NCBI GenBank assembly: GCA_949358305.1
Contig: OX442314.1
Span: 40,744,581-40,808,580 of the forward strand
DNA: 64,000 bases
Direction: 5' to 3'
DNA from: Strigamia acuminata
Lineage: Eukaryota; Arthropoda; Chilopoda; Geophilomorpha; Linotaeniidae
The position numbers and the translations under genes are program-made. Each line of letters starts with the position of its first letter. The first letter of the stretch is position 1. The notes beneath the pieces are model-generated. The model was given only the letters and a program-made list of their open reading frames with translations. It ran no database searches and was not told the origin of the DNA. Shown piece by piece: positions 19,437 through 30,465 of this stretch.

Positions 19437-22400
19437 TCAATCTCTGTATCGTATCGGCAAAATATGATTTCTCGATGGTCTTTTCGAATCCGAATTCGGT
19501 TTTGACTGTGCTGCCGTGGTTTTGTGTGAATCCACTCGTGGCAGAGGCAAAGCCTTTTTCTTTTTTGGATTTCCCAAAAGTTCTACTGGTGTTGGCAACT
19601 TGGTTGCGATACCAGATTCTGTTGGTCGCACTGGTGGTGGCAAGATTGTTGCTGTTCCAGTGTTCACAGGTCGGTTCTCAAGAACTTCTTCATCTTCCTC
19701 ATCTAAAATGGGCCATTGAGCCTTTTCTTCTGAGGGGACGAATCTCCTGAGTTTTACAATATTGTATGTGCCTCTCGCTTGCAAAGTGATTGGTGTTGCA
19801 AGGGCATACGCATTGTTATTAAAGACTTTAGTAATTACATATGGTCCTTCAAAGCGATCCTCAAGGGACGCAGCATATCGATTAGCAGCATTGGACAATG
19901 GGTGGGTCTTTAGTAAAACCAAATCTCCAACTTCGAATTTATCGTCGCTGCGGTGTCGATCGTAATAAGTTTTCTGTTTTGCTTGGGCTAGACTCTTATT
20001 TTTTAGAGCTGCAGCAATCAGAGTACGGTGTCTAGCGACTAGCATTCTGACAGCGTCGTAGGGCCTATTTGGGTCGAAAGGGGTGTCATAAGACACGTCT
20101 CGATTGTCCCAAAACGGTCGAATTTCTCTGCCATACGTTAGCATTGCTGGTGTAAAGCCGGTAGACACATTTGGAGCAGAGTGCAAAGCAAAATTTATTT
20201 GGTCAATGCATCTGTCCCAGTGATCGTGCTCAAAAGTAAAGATTCGAAGCATGATCTTGATATTTCTGTTTACACGCTCAGTCAGATTAGTCTGGGGATG
20301 ATAAGGTGTCGTTTTTATTGGGACAACCCCAGCATCGTCACAGAGAGTCTGATAAACGTCAGAAATGAATTGGGGGCCATTATCGCTCAACATGAAACGA
20401 GGGCACCCATGACAGCTAAAAAATCGTTTTAAAATTGGTGCAATTGCAGTCATTTTAGCAGATCTTAGCGGCGTAGCTTCCATCCAGCCAGTGGCATAAT
20501 CCACCACAACCAGAATGAAGCGATTTCTGTTTGGAGTTCTAGGCAGTGGACCAATTAGGTCAATTCCTATCTTCTCAAAACGACCAATTTTTGGAGAGGT
20601 TGGGACCATTAATCCTTTTGGTTTCCTCTGAATCGGTTTACAGCGTTGGCAGCGATTGCAGCTAGCTACATGAAGTTTAACTTCTTTTTGCATATTTGGC
20701 CAGAAATAAATTCTTTTCAATCGCTCCAAAGTTACTTCAACTCCTCCGTGACCAGCCATTGGGTGATCATGAATTAGTTGGAGGGCTGCGAGTTGCAGAG
20801 ACGGGGGAATAAAGATTTTAAATCCAATTCCCAAATCTTCTTCCTCTACAAAGAAATCAGTTTTAAAAGGTGCATAAATAATAAGCATTCCTTTTCTAGT
20901 GAGTGTGCAGTCGTACTGCCTGTCTTCCAAGAACTTAGGAAGTTCTGGTCGAGGTTGTCCATCATCCAATTCTAACCATTCGATTAGTTTTGAAAGATGT
21001 TTATCTGCACGTTGCTGCAATATAATGTTCTCGAATGACATTGAGTCATCGATCTCATTTGTGAGATAAGCTAGAGCAACAGGTTCTATAATCTCTGTTA
21101 GAGTTGCTTTTCCTTCTAATGGATTGCCATTATCAAGAGAGACTCTGGATAAGGCATCTGCGACTTGATTGTCGGTGCCTTTCCGGTACTTGATGGTGAA
21201 ATTTTCATTTTGCAATTTCATTGCCCACCTAGCCAGTCTTCCAGCTGGATTTTCCATTGTCATGAGAAATCTCAGAGCGTGATGGTCAGTCTCAACTTGG
21301 TATTCAGAATATTCAATGTATGGTTTGAACTTATCAACAGCCCAAACCACAGCTAAACATTCCAAATCGGTGGTGCTGTAGTTGTTTTCCGCGCCTTGCA
21401 GAGTTCTGCTGGCGTATGCAACTGGTCTTAAAGCACCATGGTCATCAATCTGCATGAGGACAGCTCCGAGCCCGCCGCCACTAGCATCTGTATGGATGGT
21501 AAAGTTGCGTGCGAAATCAGGCAGAGGCAGCATAATTCCTTTTGCAAGTTGATTTTTCAAATATTCGAAGGCAACATTGCATTCTTCAGACCATTCCCAT
21601 TTTGTATCTTTCTTTAGAAGGGCAAAGAATGGTTTTTGAGTAATACTCAATTTTGGAATTAGAGCAGCATAGAAACCTACCATTCCAATAAAACGCTGAA
21701 GCTGCTTTATACTGGAAGGGGTTGGATATTTTAAAATTGCCTCCACTTTGTCGTTGTTTGGGCTATAGCTCCCATTTGACATTGTGAAACCAAGAAAATT
21801 TAATTCTTCTGGGCAAAGAAATGACTTTGACGGACTAGCTGTCAGTTTGTTTTTATCTAGTTTTGACAATATGTCATCTAGATGTTGAAGGTGTTCCTCA
21901 AATGAGTCGCTAAAAATGATAATATCATCGAGGTAAGCGAGTGCCCACTTGTGTTGTGCAGTTCCAAGAACTTGATCCATCATTCTCTGAAACGCACTGG
22001 GTGCATTGCACAGTCCGAAAGGCATACGAGTAAACTGGTATGTTCCATCAGAGGTAGAAAAGGCAGTCTTCCTCTTATCACTTGGTTTAAGCTTTATTTG
22101 GTAGTAACCTTTAGTTAAATCAAGAGTAGAAAAGAACTTTTTCCCACCTAAACAGGCCAAAATCATAGAAATTGAGGGCATCTGATAGACGTCCTTAATT
22201 GTGATCTTATTTAGCCAGCGAAAATCAATACAGAGGCGGTAACCTCCATCTTTCTTTGCTACAATCACGGGGGGGTTTTTGTAACTCCCCTCGCAAGGTT
22301 CAGCCCAACCATCTCTCAGCAATTCAGCAACCAATTCGCGATAAATCTCAGCTTTCTTGGGATTCATTGGTCGATCTTTGCATCGAAATGAAGGTGCATC

Positions 22401-23203
22401 TCCAGTCGGAATTGGATGTTCCAACGTGGGGTGGCAGCCAGCTTTGTCACTAAACACATGTTTGTATTTTTCTACAAGAGTTGAGATTTGAAATCTCTGT
22501 CTTGGCAACAATTTGCTTTTTGCTAGCAGTTTCTGGCTTAAATCAGCCGTAGAGATAACAGGTGACTTTGATTCTGCAACCAAAGCATCCCATCGATCCA
22601 TTATTGCATTTCCAAGTTCTTCAGGCGATGGTGGGTCGTCGAAGGGAAATGTGTCATGTGGAAAATCAATATGGAAATATTCTCGCTCTGTTAGATTGAG
22701 AACAATCTTATTTTCGATAATCCAAGAGCAACCTAATAGTATAAATTTGGAAGCTGATGGAAGAACAGTAAATGTCACCGGAAGCTCACCACCTCGCCAC
22801 TTAAGTGGCAACGTGATTGTCCCGATTGGACGTGTTGGCCTATCGCCAGTGTATACAACTCGATTTTCTAAAAATGGAGTCATAAAGTGCAAGAGGTTTA
22901 GCTTTTTAAGCATTCCCCCGCTGATGTACCTGTGGGTTGCCCCAGTATCCATCAGAGCGGTGACCTTTAAATCGTTTAGTGTTGCCTTGATGTAAGGCAG
23001 GGGAGTAATACTCTTTCCTGTCTTCAATGCAACGTTTACATGGTCGATTTCAGGTTCTGTGGAAAAAACCACGCGAGGATCTGGTTCTGTGGATGAAATG
23101 TCATCAAATAGAGCATCCTCCATGTCTTCTTCCATTGGAATCAACACAATAGTAAGAGCGCAGTCGTCAGTTACTCGGGAGTTTCTGTCGACTGCGACTC
23201 CTC
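19437..23203 (-). CDS. pol: pol polyprotein, element 2 (PR-RT-RNase H-IN)
   Basis: Entered by -1 shift at 23204-23210. The frame is open across the gag stop, and the first ATG inside it is at 23135. Counting from the GTG codon at 23147, protease DTGATHRYIS starts at 67. RT has RLCIDFRWLN and YLDDIIIFS (about 403). RNase H has HTDASGGGLGAVL and TTDLECLAVVWAV. Integrase has an HHCC finger (HPMAGHGGV ... CNRCQRC), D-D-E (IGIDLIGPL, LSDNGPQF, NLTERVNRN) and a GPY/F motif (RFEGPYVITKVFNNNAY). Intact throughout. The order RNase H-integrase places it in Ty3/gypsy. Confidence 0.97.
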
Positions 23204-24772
23204 GTTTCCCGACATGTCAGGCCAGCCACCAAACTCGTTGGCTGCAAGCATAGCCTGCATCATGCTGTGTTGGGCAGCGGCGATTGTTTCCATTGCTGCT
23301 TTGGCGGCTTCCACCTTGAGGGGGCAATCCCGTTCAAAGTGTGCGCCACCGCAGCCCCAGCAACCGCCAACTCTTGGTTTTGTCGCATAGTCTTTGAGCC
23401 TATTGCTCGGGACTAGCGCCTTCTCGTTGCCTTCTGCGGCCTTTGTTGCTGCTATCGCAGCATTTTTAGGCGCAGGGAACAGTGTTCTATTGTTTGGATT
23501 TCTCAATCCAAACGGAACAAATTTCGGTTTATCTCCACCCGCAGCATTTGGTATTGTTACCATTTGCTGGTTGGTTTTTTGAATTGGCGTAACAGTTTCT
23601 GTTTTTGCCGCTTCGATGATTGCTGCATTTGTCACAGTTTCCTGATTTATAATCGCGGCCTCCGTAGCAATGCAAGCTTTCCTGAGCGACGCCCAAGTGT
23701 TCTCCAAATTAATGGCATTTGCGACCATGTTCTTGGCCGCTGGGCGCAGAATTGCCAGCACTTTTTGAATTTGCTGGCTCTCGTGCACAGGAATAGTCAA
23801 TTGAGCATATAACTTCTCGAGTCTTATCACCACTTGGGTGGCGGACTCATGAGACAGTTGCTGTGTTTTAGCAATTTCTGCTAAAAGCAGCGCATCGCTC
23901 GGACGAAAATGGGTGATAAATTCATGTTCGAATTCCTCCCAATTCGTTTTGGCATGAGAAGAGAACCATGTGGCCGCATCTCCTCGGAAAAACTTAAACA
24001 AATGCTCAGCGAGCACTTGGTTTAGATAAGGCAAAGCAAAGCGTAGAGAACGTTTTAAATCAATAAGGAAAGATTTAGCTTTCGTCTTGTCCCCTGCAAA
24101 CGCTTCAATTCCAATGGATTTGACTCGTTTACTTAGCTCTACTTCATCCATTGGCCTGGGAGCAGGCATAGCCTGGTCAGTCTTGTGGAGAAACTTGTCT
24201 CCCCAAGCTAGGAAAAGTGGATTACCAGTCGTAGGCGTTGCGCCTGGAGCGGCTCCAGCAACTGGTGTTGTTGCGGTGGAAGAAATCGTGTTTGAGATTG
24301 CAGATTGTGCCCTCAAATTCGACTGTCCGGCCGCCACCACGCTGTCGACGATAGCCTTTTGACTAGCTATCATCTTCAACAAGCTTTCATTCGATAATTT
24401 CGCAGAGTCTAACTCCTGCAAAGCATGAGTTAACCGGTCGCTAATATCACCGAATTCCGTGCGCGTTTGCGTTAATTGACGCATAGTGCTATCCGATTTG
24501 TCTTGGAGTTCCACCAAGTGATCGGCTACTTTCAGAAGCGTGTCTTCCCACACTTCGTAGGTCGTCATATCATCAATAACTAGATTAAAGACGTTGCAAG
24601 TTGTTTCAAGCATCGCTTGATCCAACAATTTAACTTTAGGGACTGACATATTGTCGTTTGAAGAAGCAATCGAATTATTATCCGAGTCGTTCAAGTCTGA
24701 ATCCGTTGCGGGTGTGGAAGAATTAGGTGCAGGAGAGTCCCACGTGGTCTTACCAGTTCTGGTCGCTGGCAT
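23171..24772 (-). CDS. gag: gag polyprotein, element 2
   Basis: 533 codons from ATG at 24772. The frame is open 31 codons further up, but only to a TTG. The N-terminus is Ser/Thr/Asn-rich, followed by a heptad-like helical region (about 70-160), then a retrotransposon gag domain (AKSFLIDLKRSLRFALPYL, EHLFKFFRGDAATWF, EEFEHEFITHFRP). Near the C-terminus there is a knuckle with short spacing CX2CX3HX4C (CWGCGGAHFERDC), one residue tighter than the canonical form. The C-terminal codons contain the slippery site for gag-pol synthesis. Confidence 0.92.
   Translation of the reverse strand: MPATRTGKTTWDSPAPNSSTPATDSDLNDSDNNSIASSNDNMSVPKVKLLDQAMLETTCNVFNLVIDDMTTYEVWEDTLLKVADHLVELQDKSDSTMRQLTQTRTEFGDISDRLTHALQELDSAKLSNESLLKMIASQKAIVDSVVAAGQSNLRAQSAISNTISSTATTPVAGAAPGATPTTGNPLFLAWGDKFLHKTDQAMPAPRPMDEVELSKRVKSIGIEAFAGDKTKAKSFLIDLKRSLRFALPYLNQVLAEHLFKFFRGDAATWFSSHAKTNWEEFEHEFITHFRPSDALLLAEIAKTQQLSHESATQVVIRLEKLYAQLTIPVHESQQIQKVLAILRPAAKNMVANAINLENTWASLRKACIATEAAIINQETVTNAAIIEAAKTETVTPIQKTNQQMVTIPNAAGGDKPKFVPFGLRNPNNRTLFPAPKNAAIAATKAAEGNEKALVPSNRLKDYATKPRVGGCWGCGGAHFERDCPLKVEAAKAAMETIAAAQHSMMQAMLAANEFGGWPDMSGNEESQSTETPE
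23204..23210 (-). other. -1 ribosomal frameshift heptamer G GGA AAC, element 2
   Basis: Gag codons TCG GGA AAC GAG give a canonical X XXY YYZ site 31 nt before the gag stop. The -1 frame from here has no stop and continues into pol. Confidence 0.82.
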
Positions 24773-26989
24773 TGACACAATGTGACCAAAAGCAGGACCG
24801 CAGCTTGCAAAGTGAACAAGTGGAATTAAGTCACGACCAATGAGGAGACAGGAGATTAGGCTCAAGTAGCCATTTCTGAGAGAGGGATTAGTGATGTCAC
24901 TTCCCCCCCCTGGTTTCCCATTGGTAGAAAATTTGGATTAATTCATAGAATTGATTTCCCAGAGTTCCAAGAAAATGTCGAAATTTGAAATTCCAATCAT
25001 TCTCGAAAATTCCGAGATTTCCACATGTTTTTCTATTGTCTTTCCAGTCGCCATGTTTGATTTTTAAATAAAAACAAAATTTCGACCGTTTTAATGTTCC
25101 AATTCCTACATTTCTGCAGAAAAAACAACACTTTTTGAAAAAACAATAGTGATTTTTCGGTTTGGAACTAGAAGTTCAGAACCAGATCAAAATGGTCTGA
25201 TTCCATGAGAACATGACTTTTGTGCCCAAAAAAGGTACGAAATCGTGTCCAAAGAACTTCTAAATTTTCAAACCAGAGATTTCCATCGTCGTTTCCAACA
25301 ATAGAAAGCTAACCGCGCTAGCGCGCAGACAAAACCGTTTCTTTATTGCACAGCAACATTGAAAAACAGAGAAGAAAGACAAGAAAATGAATAAAAAATC
25401 ACAAAATATTGGGTGTTTTTAATATAAAATACACTCAAAAAGTTCCAATTTTTAGCAGAAGGTTTTTTCAGATATTTACATTACGGGGATATTGTTGCAA
25501 TCTCTTCTTCTGCCCCAAGAGACCAACAAACGCGCCCGCTCACCCCTTTCGGAGACTCATTCCAGTCTGCACGAGGCTGCCTTTCGACAGAAACGTGCCT
25601 ACACTGAGATGTCTGTTCATCCCAATGAAATGGTGTTTTTTGTGGGACAGTCAGCTGCACTTAAAGTAAGAAGGAAATGCATCTCCTGTCCCTAGTTGCT
25701 TTGGGGGCCCACCCTTCAGCTGCCAACTTAAAGCCATGTCACCTTCTATTTGGTGCTGTCTACCTCCAGGTCATGAAACACGTGTATTCAGTTACAACGA
25801 TGTCTACTGTCCGGTGTGGCGTCCCAAAGAACCATAAAAATCATAGATAGGGAAAAAAAATCGAAGATAAAGTGAAAAAACAAAAAAGGTTGTAAAATAA
25901 AAACAAACTTCCAAATTGTAGAGATTGTCCAAAACTGTGGTTCGAGCACAGTCCTCGAAAACAAGCTGAAACAACTTGAAAATCCAATGAAGGTGAATAA
26001 AATTCAGAAGCAAAAGTTACAGGCTAGATTCCCAATCTCTTTTCAAAGTTGGTAGCTACCTGAATGCACAGATATCGTTCCTACGCCCTAACGAACTCTC
26101 TGTGTCAGTTGAGCACTTCACCATTGGTTTCCCCGTACCTCCGGCAGCTCTCCCTGCTGTCCGTGTCCCAATTTTCCACAGTTCTAGGGTTGTATCCAAC
26201 TTGCAACTGTTTCCAACCAGTACACGGGACAGGGTAGGATTATGACCGATGTGAACCCGGATGAGCGCCTCGAGCAGCCACAACGCAACTCATAAATTAT
26301 GAGTTGCAACAAAAATCAAGGCAGTCTTCCCATGTGTGCGGACACTTCGCTGCTACTCGGGTCCAACTACACGCCAACTCACCGCACGTGACTGTTCCCG
26401 CGCCAGCGACCACTAAGCTAGCAACCTGCATCCAAGCGACTAAACGTCCTACAAGAAGTTTGGTGTCACTCAAAGCTCAGTTCAACATCGCCTCCTCGCC
26501 CGGCCCATAATGGAACCAGCGATTGCAGCGTGGCAATTAGAATATGACCGCTTCTCCCCCGTGGGAATTGGGTTGCTGGTGGCCACCAGCGCGCCTCCTC
26601 CACTAATCGAGTTTGAATACGCTGCAGACTGTTCCATTACTTTTACTTGGGCTGCGCACCAAGAAATAAAAATAATAAAGAAGGTTTGGAATTGTATTCC
26701 CCTCCCAACCACTCAGTTTTTTAGGCTAAGCTAGAAAGGAATAGAAGACCGTTGGAAAGTGTGGCCAATGTAAGTCCCGGCTTGCCAGTACCCAGGCAAG
26801 CTGGACATGCACAGCCACCAATTTTGTCAAGTTAGGGTCCAAAATCAGCGATTAGCGGCCGTTTCGCCTGCTGATTCCCTATCACAACCATGACCAAAGA
26901 AATTTCCCCCTTTTTGATCGAAAAATTTCATTCAATGTTGAGTTATCAACTCAACCAGAAAATAGAAAAAAAAATCGCAAAGAGTTCAA
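24773..26989. other. Long leader of element 2
   Basis: 2.2 kb between primer site and gag, far longer than the roughly 70 nt in elements 1 and 3. It holds a second purine run on the minus strand (plus CCCCCCCC at 24902-24911). On the plus strand, antisense to the element, there are coding-like segments: 25492-25670 ending at a possible GTAAGA donor, 26044-26240, and 26510-26698. These might be captured or nested sequence. None matches a family I know. Confidence 0.45.
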
Positions 26990-27006
26990 GATCCAGGACG
27001 GGCCCA
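26990..27006 (-). other. Candidate primer binding site, element 2
   Basis: Four bases inside the 5' LTR the minus strand reads TGGGCCCGTCCTGGATC, beginning with the TGG that pairs with tRNA CCA ends. I could not assign the tRNA. It differs from the proline-type sites of elements 1 and 3. Confidence 0.55.
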
Positions 27007-27010
27007 CAAT

Positions 27011-27633
27011 TGTGAGTGTTTGGACGGTCGCCACGTGGTCGGGGGAGAGCCACGAGGCGCTGGACACAACACACACGATAGAATTCACTCCGAAATACAC
27101 AAGAGACACAAGTTTAGTTTAAGGTAAGCTTTATTGATGTCTAGGGGTATGATGTGGTGTCTCCCAGTGCATTTCCCAATGCGACGGCTGCGAACAGCCG
27201 TCCCTAACAAGACCGCGTGGCACGGCGGCCAATGGCCGCCATGACACACGTGGTCGGAATACCGTTTAGCCATGTCGCCGCTACGTTCACGGAGAACGCA
27301 GGACGGACATGGGGAACGTGGACTATCAAGTCCCGGCGGGCGACAGAGTCGCTACGCCAACTGGATTCGTCATTGCCGCCAGCGTGGAAGAGCGATCGTG
27401 GAAGCGACCGTTCGCCATGCTGGAAGTTAGAGAACTCTCTTGGGCCTCTGCGGGGCCCACCACTTCCGGAAGGGGCACTTCCGGTTCCCAATTGGCCGGG
27501 CCAACGACCATCAGCTCCACCTGGTGCGGGGGTCCGCAACAGGTGCGCGCGAGAAACACACGAGGTGCGCGAGAGCCGTGGAAGCGCCGTGTGTTGCAGG
27601 CAAGTGAGCGGACTGAGCGGGCAGCCGGTCACA
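27011..27633 (-). repeat. 5' LTR of element 2
   Basis: 623-bp partner of 16908-17530. The ATCT flank at 27634 returns to Rab exon sequence (ATCAGAACGACAG), which completes the interrupted last exon of the gene to the left. Confidence 0.97.
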
Positions 27634-27814
27634 ATCTATCAGAACGACAGAATTCCAAATGAAAAAAGAATGTGAATGAATTTAATCGTTAAAAAAAAAA
27701 TTAATTGTTAACCATTTTGATATAAAAAATTACTTCTAACGCTTACGTCTGGTTTATTAACGTCGTACTAACGTTGATGTGTGAACGTCGTGTAGACGAT
27801 TTAAACACGATAAG

Positions 27815-27821
27815 TATATAA
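27815..27821 (+). promoter_or_regulatory. TATA box of two-RRM gene, copy A
   Basis: TATATAA lies 76 nt upstream of the ATG at 27897. A transcription start about 30 nt downstream (near ACATTCCCACA) would give a short leader. The same box is at 47725-47731 in copy B. Confidence 0.65.
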
Positions 27822-27896
27822 GAAAGAGCATACAGTACATTCCCACATTTGTACGACGGTTGGGTTTCACTTCACATACCATTCGTACAAACTATT

Positions 27897-29072
27897 ATGT
27901 CGGATTACGATAATTCTAGCTGTTCCGTATTTATCGGCAGCCTATCGCCCGAAACGACTGAAGAACAGTTGAGAGAGTTATTTAGCCAAATCGGACCGGT
28001 CGTTAAATTATCAATTGCTTACGACCGCGAGACTAAAAAGCCGAAAAACTACGGGTTTTGTTTATTCCGCGACCACCAGACGGCGATAAGTGCGGTACGA
28101 AATCTAAATAAATCCGAATTAAACGGTCGTCCGATTTGCGTGAACGAGGCGAACAAGAGAGGCAAAGCGAAGATCTCTCCGCCGCCTGGTGCAGACTCGC
28201 AGAATAATTCCGCCTGCTCCGTATTCATAGGGAACATTCCTCACGACACGACTGAAGAGCAGCTCAAACAAGTGTTCTCGCAAATCGGACCGGTGAAAAA
28301 CCTGCGATTCGTCTACGATTCGGAGACGAAAAAGTCGAAGAACTTCGGATTTTGTCTTTACCACGACCAGGACACGGCAATGCGTGCAATTCGCAGTTTG
28401 GACAAGCACGAAATCAACGGGCGCGCACTCCGTGTAAGCGAAGCGGCAAAAAAGGAGAGATCAAACCCGGTTGGCGCTAACGGAAGTTTACACGGAGCCG
28501 AGGTGGATTCGGACAAGGCGATAGAGGCGATAACGACGGTGGTAGCCAGTACAGCACCCGAGGAAATGGCAATGTTAATGGAAGAGATGAAAACGAGCTT
28601 GGAAAAATTTCCCGACGAAACGCGACAGATGTTGATCGACAATCCGCAGCTTGCGTACGCGCTACTGCAGACGCAAGTTGCAATGGGAATCGTTGAACCG
28701 AAAGCGGCGATCGAAATGCTACACCGGGAAGCAAACGTGCAGGCGATGTTTGAGATGAATAACCGTTTTAATAAAGCGCCTCCTCCATTTCCAACATTCA
28801 ATTTTCCACCACCATCACTCCCACCTTTCAATGTACCACCACCACTGCTCCCGCAATTTAATTGTCCACCTCCTCCAATCCATCCATTAGACCGTCCGCC
28901 TCCATCCGAATTCGAGCGTCGTGATGACGAGGAATATCGTGATCGGAGATCCAGACCAAGGCGAGATAAAAGTGTGAGAGAGGATGAACGGGGGCCGAGG
29001 TTTCAACGGAATGATGATTACAACCGTTCACGACCACAAGCAAAAGCTCGACGTAGAAACAGTCAATATTAA
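27897..29072 (+). CDS. CstF-64-like RNA-binding protein with two RRMs, copy A
   Basis: 391 residues in one exon. RRM1 spans about 9-84 (RNP2 VFIGSL 11-16, RNP1 KNYGFCLF 50-57). RRM2 spans about 107-182 (VFIGNI 109-114, KNFGFCLY 148-155). A CstF-64 hinge-type helix pair spans about 220-285 (DNPQLAYALLQTQVAMGIV), and there is a Pro-rich stretch 290-345 and an Arg/Asp-rich tail. The hinge in CstF-64 binds CstF-77/symplekin in mRNA 3' end formation. Normal CstF-64 has one RRM and a C-terminal Pcf11-binding helix bundle; here the RRM is doubled and the bundle is absent. No introns suggests a retrogene. The ATG at 27897 is preferred, since the frame upstream reaches only a TTG. Copy A lacks a 10-residue repeat present at 48886-48925. 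Confidence 0.88.
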   Translation: MSDYDNSSCSVFIGSLSPETTEEQLRELFSQIGPVVKLSIAYDRETKKPKNYGFCLFRDHQTAISAVRNLNKSELNGRPICVNEANKRGKAKISPPPGADSQNNSACSVFIGNIPHDTTEEQLKQVFSQIGPVKNLRFVYDSETKKSKNFGFCLYHDQDTAMRAIRSLDKHEINGRALRVSEAAKKERSNPVGANGSLHGAEVDSDKAIEAITTVVASTAPEEMAMLMEEMKTSLEKFPDETRQMLIDNPQLAYALLQTQVAMGIVEPKAAIEMLHREANVQAMFEMNNRFNKAPPPFPTFNFPPPSLPPFNVPPPLLPQFNCPPPPIHPLDRPPPSEFERRDDEEYRDRRSRPRRDKSVREDERGPRFQRNDDYNRSRPQAKARRRNSQY

Positions 29073-29804
29073 AACATTACAGTCTACGGCGAAGTGATGA
29101 AGAAGGGCGATTTTCCAGCAAGATATTGTAGACCCAAACACCAATGAGAAAGACAGGAAGACCAATACGCATGAGGTGTAATTTCATGCAATGCTAACTG
29201 CATAATTGAACAAATACCACTAGCATTTCAAATGTATAAATGAGTTTCAACATATTTTTTTTCTACATTACTTCTATATCTTTTATTGAATTCATTTTGG
29301 GGTTTGGTTTTGCTACTTTTCAACCTTGCATTTGTTACACCAAATTCTGCATATGTTTCACCACTTTCTGAAGCAATATACTACTCTTCTTCCATTTAGA
29401 GATGAAATTAATGTTTCAATGTTTGAATTTCACCAAATAATGCACCTCCCCATGCTAAGGACAACACCGAATAATCTAAAATATTTAGTTAATTCAGGTT
29501 CATTTTAGTTATTACAACGAATAGGAAGCATACCAAACATTAGAAATGAAAATTGGTTATATTTTTGATGATTTAGAGCACGTGGTCTCAAACTTTTTTC
29601 CAGCATAAATGACATTTTTTGAACAATTTTTTTTATTTCTTAAATTTGATTTGAGTTATCGTCTTATAATTTAAAACAATGCTTTATTGTCATCATATAA
29701 ACCTGTAAATAAAGTTTCATGCCAAAATTTGACTTGCAACCAAAAAACCTGTAGTGGTCTCAAACTTTTTTCCACCACTGTATATGTTTTTGTTTTGTCT
29801 ATAC
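29073..29804. other. Rearranged stretch replacing peptide exons 2-3 in copy A
   Basis: From about 29331 to 29780 the sequence is unrelated to copy B. It contains two direct copies of GTGGTCTCAAACTTTTTTCCA (29583 and 29754). The second ends CACTG|TA, which reads on the minus strand as CAGTGGTGGAAAAAAGTTTG, a Tc1-like terminal repeat beside a TA. No transposase ORF is present. Confidence 0.6.
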
Positions 29805-29889
29805 CTAAACTTGCCAACGGTGTAGCCACACCAAGTTGAGCAAGCACCAAGAATGCGCACAGCATCAAAAGAATCAAACACTTGACCAT
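29805..29889 (-). pseudogene. Secreted peptide gene, copy A: exon 1 only
   Basis: The 85-nt signal-peptide exon (ATG at 29889, MVKCLILLMLCAFLVLAQ) and its GTATAG donor are preserved. The two downstream exons found in copy B (49584-49644 and 49294-49447) are missing, replaced by Tc1-like and other sequence. The gene is broken. Confidence 0.8.
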
Positions 29890-30097
29890 AATTCTTCTTA
29901 TTTGTATCGCTATAGAAAGAGAATGTAGGAGTAATTTAACTGAGCAATAATTTCGATATTCTTACTTCTTAATGATGGATTTCTCGAAGTGGAGCGTGTT
30001 CGGCTGAATTTCTTTTTCATTGTGCGTTACCTTTTCTAATGCGTTTAAGTAGGATCATGGAGTATCGCATGTGATTGAATTTAGCCAATTGGAGCAC

Positions 30098-30465
30098 TTA
30101 GAAAATGAATTTTCTGGAGCAAAATTACCTAAAAGAAGCGAAAGCCGCCATATTATTTAAAATAGATTAGAAGCAACCGCAGGTGAGCGGGCGCTAATGA
30201 GCAATGCAATCGTGGCTTTACATGCATTTAGGCCAGAAAAAAGAATTTCTCTTAGAATAATGAAAATAATTCAGTTTTGAGTTTTATTGAGTGTTTGGTG
30301 TTTGTAATTTATATACGTTTGTTCGTGGGTCAGGAGTTGGCGCCTCCCTTTCATCAATCCGCGGAACGGCGACAGTGTTTATCATTCGATCTGGGGCGGT
30401 GGTACACGAATCGACTTCAAGGCAGGCACCTCCCTTCATTGTGGTGAGACGATACGCCGCCCCGT
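30098..30465. other. Stretch with no recognised feature
   Basis: Unique sequence between the end of segmental copy A and the third 1-kb repeat. Nothing is recognised on either strand. Confidence 0.5.

Larger units (their letters stand above)
16908..27633 (-). mobile_element. Full-length Ty3/gypsy-type LTR retrotransposon, element 2
   Basis: A 10.7-kb element reads on the minus strand with 623-bp LTRs (16908-17530, 27011-27633), TGTGAG...GTCACA ends, and ATCT at 16904-16907 and 27634-27637 as target duplication. The empty site TTCATCTATCAG is present at 47542-47553 in copy B. I see no differences between the LTRs, so the insertion is very recent. Contents on the minus strand: a 2.2-kb leader, gag, -1 shift, pol, a third ORF with a zinc-ribbon motif, a polypurine tract. 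The pol sequence and third ORF are unlike those of elements 1 and 3. Confidence 0.98.
1..30097. repeat. Segmental duplication, copy A (interrupted by two LTR elements)
   Basis: Bases from the left edge match bases from 42282 onward almost exactly (offset 42281 over the first 3.5 kb, 30640 around the Rab gene, 19910 at the RRM gene). Homology stops abruptly at 30097, where the partner reaches 50024. With the two LTR elements removed, copy A has about 8.0 kb of shared sequence. Differences from copy B are two LTR insertions, a 315-bp segment near 15226-15540 absent from B, a replaced segment at about 29331-29780, and scattered substitutions. The left end of copy A lies outside the window. Confidence 0.95.

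Noticed and set aside
27849-27896. Upstream start for the two-RRM gene (16 extra codons)
   Set aside because: The first codon there is TTG and the stretch lies at the expected transcription start; ATG at 27897 is used.
28358-28831. 157-codon minus-strand frame over the two-RRM gene (also 48268-48741)
   Set aside because: Antisense to the well-supported RRM/hinge coding sequence, with Ser/Ile-rich nonsense composition.
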